A stretch of DNA of 41,939 nt from Spirochaetota bacterium (GTDB lineage: Bacteria > Spirochaetota > GWE2-31-10 > JAFGQB01), in contig JAFGQB010000303.1 of NCBI GenBank assembly GCA_016935915.1, positions 1-41,939 on the forward strand. Direction: 5' to 3'. Shown here piece by piece: positions 41,390-41,939 of the stretch; the first letter of the stretch is position 1; every line of letters begins with the position of its first letter. The position numbers and the translations under genes were made by a program. The notes beneath the pieces are model-generated. The model was given only the letters and a program-made list of their open reading frames with translations, did not search any database and had not been told where the DNA came from.

Positions 41390-41501
41390 TTCCCATTTGC
41401 CTACAAGCTGTATACTAAACTCCGTTTAAAGTGCATGAAGTAGCCAAAGTAATACAGATTAAAATTATACATATAATAAAAATCAAAGAATTAAATTTCA
41501 T
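41390..41501 (-). pseudogene. Out-of-frame lipoprotein signal of the 41039 gene
   Basis: From ATG (41501) the frame reads MKFNSLIFIICIILICITLA then TSCTLNGV and stops at 41415. LATSC is a good lipobox. Removing one base near 41415-41427 joins it to FSIQLVGKWELDD of the downstream frame. This is either a sequencing error or a recent inactivation. Confidence 0.55.
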
Positions 41502-41510
41502 ATTTATACT

Positions 41511-41798
41511 CTATTTATTCGTAAATTTAATAATTTTATTTGCTGTATCAATATCGCCATCAACCAAATTTGACGGAGAATAATCAAATTGAATTTCAGT
41601 AAATGTTTTGATAATCACTGATTTTGATTTTCCGGGTGATATATTAAATGATGTATCATTAGCATCTTTCAAATCCGAAACACTGACAGTATAAGAAGAT
41701 TTATTCTTGAATTCCCATGCAAAAAACTCATCAGGGCATGACGTTATTAAAAAGAGAAAAACAATCAAAACAAATAAATAAATAATTTTTTTTAGCAT
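41511..41798 (-). CDS. Small lipoprotein, unknown function
   Basis: The 95 residues have a signal peptide with lipobox ITSC (MLKKIIYLFVLIVFLFLITS, Cys21) and a short beta-rich mature part (FAWEFKNKSSYTVSVSDLKD, SFNISPGKSKSVIIKTF). Its start is supported by AAAGGAGG ten bases upstream. The gene is intact, unlike its two neighbours downstream. No family is recognised; it resembles many small surface lipoproteins in this kind of genome. Confidence 0.65.
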   Translation of the reverse strand: MLKKIIYLFVLIVFLFLITSCPDEFFAWEFKNKSSYTVSVSDLKDANDTSFNISPGKSKSVIIKTFTEIQFDYSPSNLVDGDIDTANKIIKFTNK

Positions 41799-41856
41799 AA
41801 ATTATGCCTCCTTTATAATATAAATATATATTTTTTTTTAATTTTTTCAATAGACA

Positions 41857-41880
41857 TTTTTTTCGGATAACCGAAAAAAA
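41857..41880. repeat. 24-bp inverted repeat upstream of the small lipoprotein
   Basis: Ten-base arms TTTTTTTCGG and CCGAAAAAAA surround the four bases ATAA. The T-run is 5' and the A-run 3' on both strands, so it is not an intrinsic terminator. It lies about 60 bases before the start codon at 41798 and may be an operator, or lie within the end of an unseen gene reading in from the window edge. Confidence 0.45.
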
Positions 41881-41939
41881 CAGCAGTGAGGACTGGTATT
41901 GATATTGCTATAAATTATGTTGATATTTTCCATAAAAAC

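Noticed and set aside
41857-41880. Hairpin as an intrinsic terminator
   Set aside because: The T-run is on the 5' side and the A-run on the 3' side on both strands, the wrong polarity.
1-41939. CRISPR arrays, rRNA, tRNA, complete insertion sequences or prophage genes
   Set aside because: No regular repeat-spacer units, no tRNA-like cloverleaf and no transposase or phage protein were recognised.

Overview
The window is a very AT-rich stretch of a bacterial chromosome from what looks like an anaerobic, diderm carbohydrate degrader. A spirochaete-like organism is my best guess. The reasons are LplA/LplB/YtcP-type sugar ABC transporters, a GldA/GldF/GldG-like exporter with DUF4340 partner, many relaxed-lipobox lipoproteins, a porin-like protein ending in Phe and an ankyrin-repeat secreted protein. 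No rRNA or tRNA gene is visible and the taxon cannot be settled from this sequence alone.

Layout. (1) 1-7310: the start of a secreted protein, a four-gene ABC exporter operon on the minus strand, then on the plus strand a second GldG paralogue with a truncated second DUF4340 gene. (2) 7343-9551: two U32-type iron-sulfur protein genes. (3) 9568-13301: a membrane glycosyltransferase fused to TPRs, and a divergent lipoprotein with YD-like repeats. (4) 13464-40030: a large galactan-utilisation locus, all on the minus strand. (5) 40319-41939: three small membrane proteins or lipoproteins, two of them with apparent frameshifts at their signal-peptide ends.

The galactan locus holds four GH53 endo-beta-1,4-galactanases (one multidomain and secreted, one with a signal peptide, one cytoplasmic, one lipoprotein-like and circularly permuted), GH35 and GH42 beta-galactosidases and a GH112 phosphorylase. 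It also has three solute-binding proteins, one LplB/YtcP permease pair, a porin-like outer-membrane protein, a membrane-anchored AraC-type regulator and a 612-residue protein of unknown function. A coherent scheme is: secreted GH53-Big4-CBM cuts galactan outside, the porin and ABC transporter import oligosaccharides, and GH53, GH42, GH35 and GH112 finish them inside. The substrate is probably type I galactan, such as side chains of rhamnogalacturonan I. No transporter ATPase for this system is present.

The two strongest discoveries are these. First, a rigid 96-bp composite promoter element occurs six times upstream of minus-strand genes: a distal TTTAC box, 42 bp to a proximal TTTAC box, a fixed interval to a TTGAWW -35 and, in most copies, a recognisable -10. 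It appears to define a regulon. Second, the GH53 gene at 13464-14399 carries the family's normal N-terminal strand motif at its extreme C-terminus, so it reads as a circular permutant with both catalytic glutamates kept.
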